A program made the translations under genes and the position numbers. From assembly GCA_947492905.1 (NCBI GenBank), contig CANLOL010000001.1:62001-126000 (forward strand): DNA of 64,000 nucleotides, written 5' to 3'. Under the pieces are notes generated by a model. It ran no database searches and was not told the origin of the DNA. It saw only the letters and a list, made by a program, of their open reading frames with translations. Every line of letters starts with the position of its first letter. Position 1 is the stretch's first letter. Shown here one piece after another: positions 63,584 through 64,000 of the stretch. The stretch is from an uncultured Sphingorhabdus sp. (GTDB taxonomy: Bacteria; Pseudomonadota; Alphaproteobacteria; Sphingomonadales; Sphingomonadaceae).

Positions 63584-64000
63584 ATGAACCGTAATGAAAA
63601 AACGGAAGCAGTATCCTCGCTGAACGCAGTATTTAACGAAGCGGCTGTTGTCGTGGTTACCCGCAATTTGGGTCTAACCGTGACAGATTCAACCACGCTT
63701 CGTAACAATATGCGCGATGCTGATGCTAGCTTTAAAGTTGCAAAAAACCGCCTTGCCAAAATCGCACTCAAAGGCACGCAATATGAAGCTATCGGAGAAC
63801 ATCTGACAGGTCCTACTGCGCTCGCTACATCAACAGATCCGGTCGCAGCAGCTAAAATTGTGGTCGAATTTGCAAAAACCAATGACAAATTAGAAATTGT
63901 CGGCGGTGCGATGGGCGATACAGTCTTAGATGTGGCTGGCGTCAAGGCACTAGCAGCAATGCCTTCACTCGACGAATTGCGCGGAACCATTGTTGGATTG
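63584..64000 (+). CDS. rplJ: Ribosomal protein L10, N-terminal part
   Basis: The frame from ATG 63584 behind CAAGGAGAAAAGC is open to the window edge (139 codons). MNRNEKTEAVSSLNAVFNEA, VTRNLGLTVTDSTTLRNNMR, FKVAKNRLAKIALKGT and LTGPTALATSTDPVAAAKIV are L10 features. L10 anchors the L7/L12 stalk to 23S rRNA. The C-terminal end lies outside the window; rplL and rpoB would be expected next. Confidence 0.97.
   Translation, partial: MNRNEKTEAVSSLNAVFNEAAVVVVTRNLGLTVTDSTTLRNNMRDADASFKVAKNRLAKIALKGTQYEAIGEHLTGPTALATSTDPVAAAKIVVEFAKTNDKLEIVGGAMGDTVLDVAGVKALAAMPSLDELRGTIVGL

Overview
The window looks like chromosomal DNA of an alphaproteobacterium, most likely a Sphingomonadales member with AT-leaning base composition. 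Support comes from gene families and gene orders typical of that order: CpoB-TilS-FtsH, MutY facing DciA/DUF721-DsbA-SMC, UbiA divergent from RsmE, MgtE next to DUF1489, an RcdA/DUF1465 protein, an alphaproteobacterial RpoZ, and the NusG-L11-L1-L10 block. This is inferred from translated motifs read by eye. No 16S gene is present to confirm it.

Layout. 1-5.5 kb: start of polA (leftward), an orphan Ca-type PQQ alcohol dehydrogenase lipoprotein, then glnB-glnA with its own terminator. 5.5-13.8 kb: a leftward operon tamA-tamB followed by a GH12-like lipoprotein and a PAP2 phosphatase. 14-16.2 kb: rcdA-like gene, two short DUF465/YdcH proteins, and a secreted PL7-like lyase whose usual catalytic His is Phe. 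16.3-24.7 kb: ptsP, a RodZ-like protein, cpoB, tilS, ftsH, a small exported protein and a DUF3800 protein. 24.7-31.3 kb: rpoZ, a PmtA-like methyltransferase, an ABM-MFS pair, a LysR regulator with palindromic operators and a facing small transcript, a cyclophilin, mgtE and DUF1489. 31.3-31.6 kb: a non-coding 125-bp element in two tandem copies. 31.6-35.7 kb: a tightly overlapping leftward operon mutY-serine hydrolase-nudC-frnE. 35.7-42.3 kb: dciA, two DsbA-like thioredoxins, smc, manA. 42.3-43.3 kb: soxR divergent from a glyoxalase-fold gene across a near-perfect SoxR box. 43.2-48.7 kb: a leftward catabolic cluster (aldo/keto reductase, nitronate monooxygenase, MDR dehydrogenase, penicillin-acylase-type hydrolase). 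48.8-54.2 kb: ubiA, rsmE, a DUF11 surface protein, gshA. 54.4-64 kb: tRNA-Trp, an iron-regulated TonB receptor, a class II aldolase, an unrecognised AT-rich secreted protein, then secE-nusG-rplK-rplA, an outer-membrane barrel protein on the opposite strand, and rplJ behind an L10 leader.

The genes are mostly housekeeping: nitrogen control (PII, GlnA, PtsP), envelope biogenesis (TamAB, CpoB, RodZ-like, PAP2), redox and repair (MutY, NudC, SoxR, DsbA-like proteins, GshA) and translation. Accessory genes sit between these conserved blocks. The least explained elements are the 125-bp tandem repeat, the small terminated transcript facing the LysR gene, the GH12-like lipoprotein inside the tam operon, the PL7-like protein with an altered active site, the nested inverted repeats at the tamA start, and the AT-rich secreted protein beside secE. 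I see no CRISPR array, insertion sequence, integrase or rRNA gene. None of these items amounts to a demonstrated new system. They are leads.
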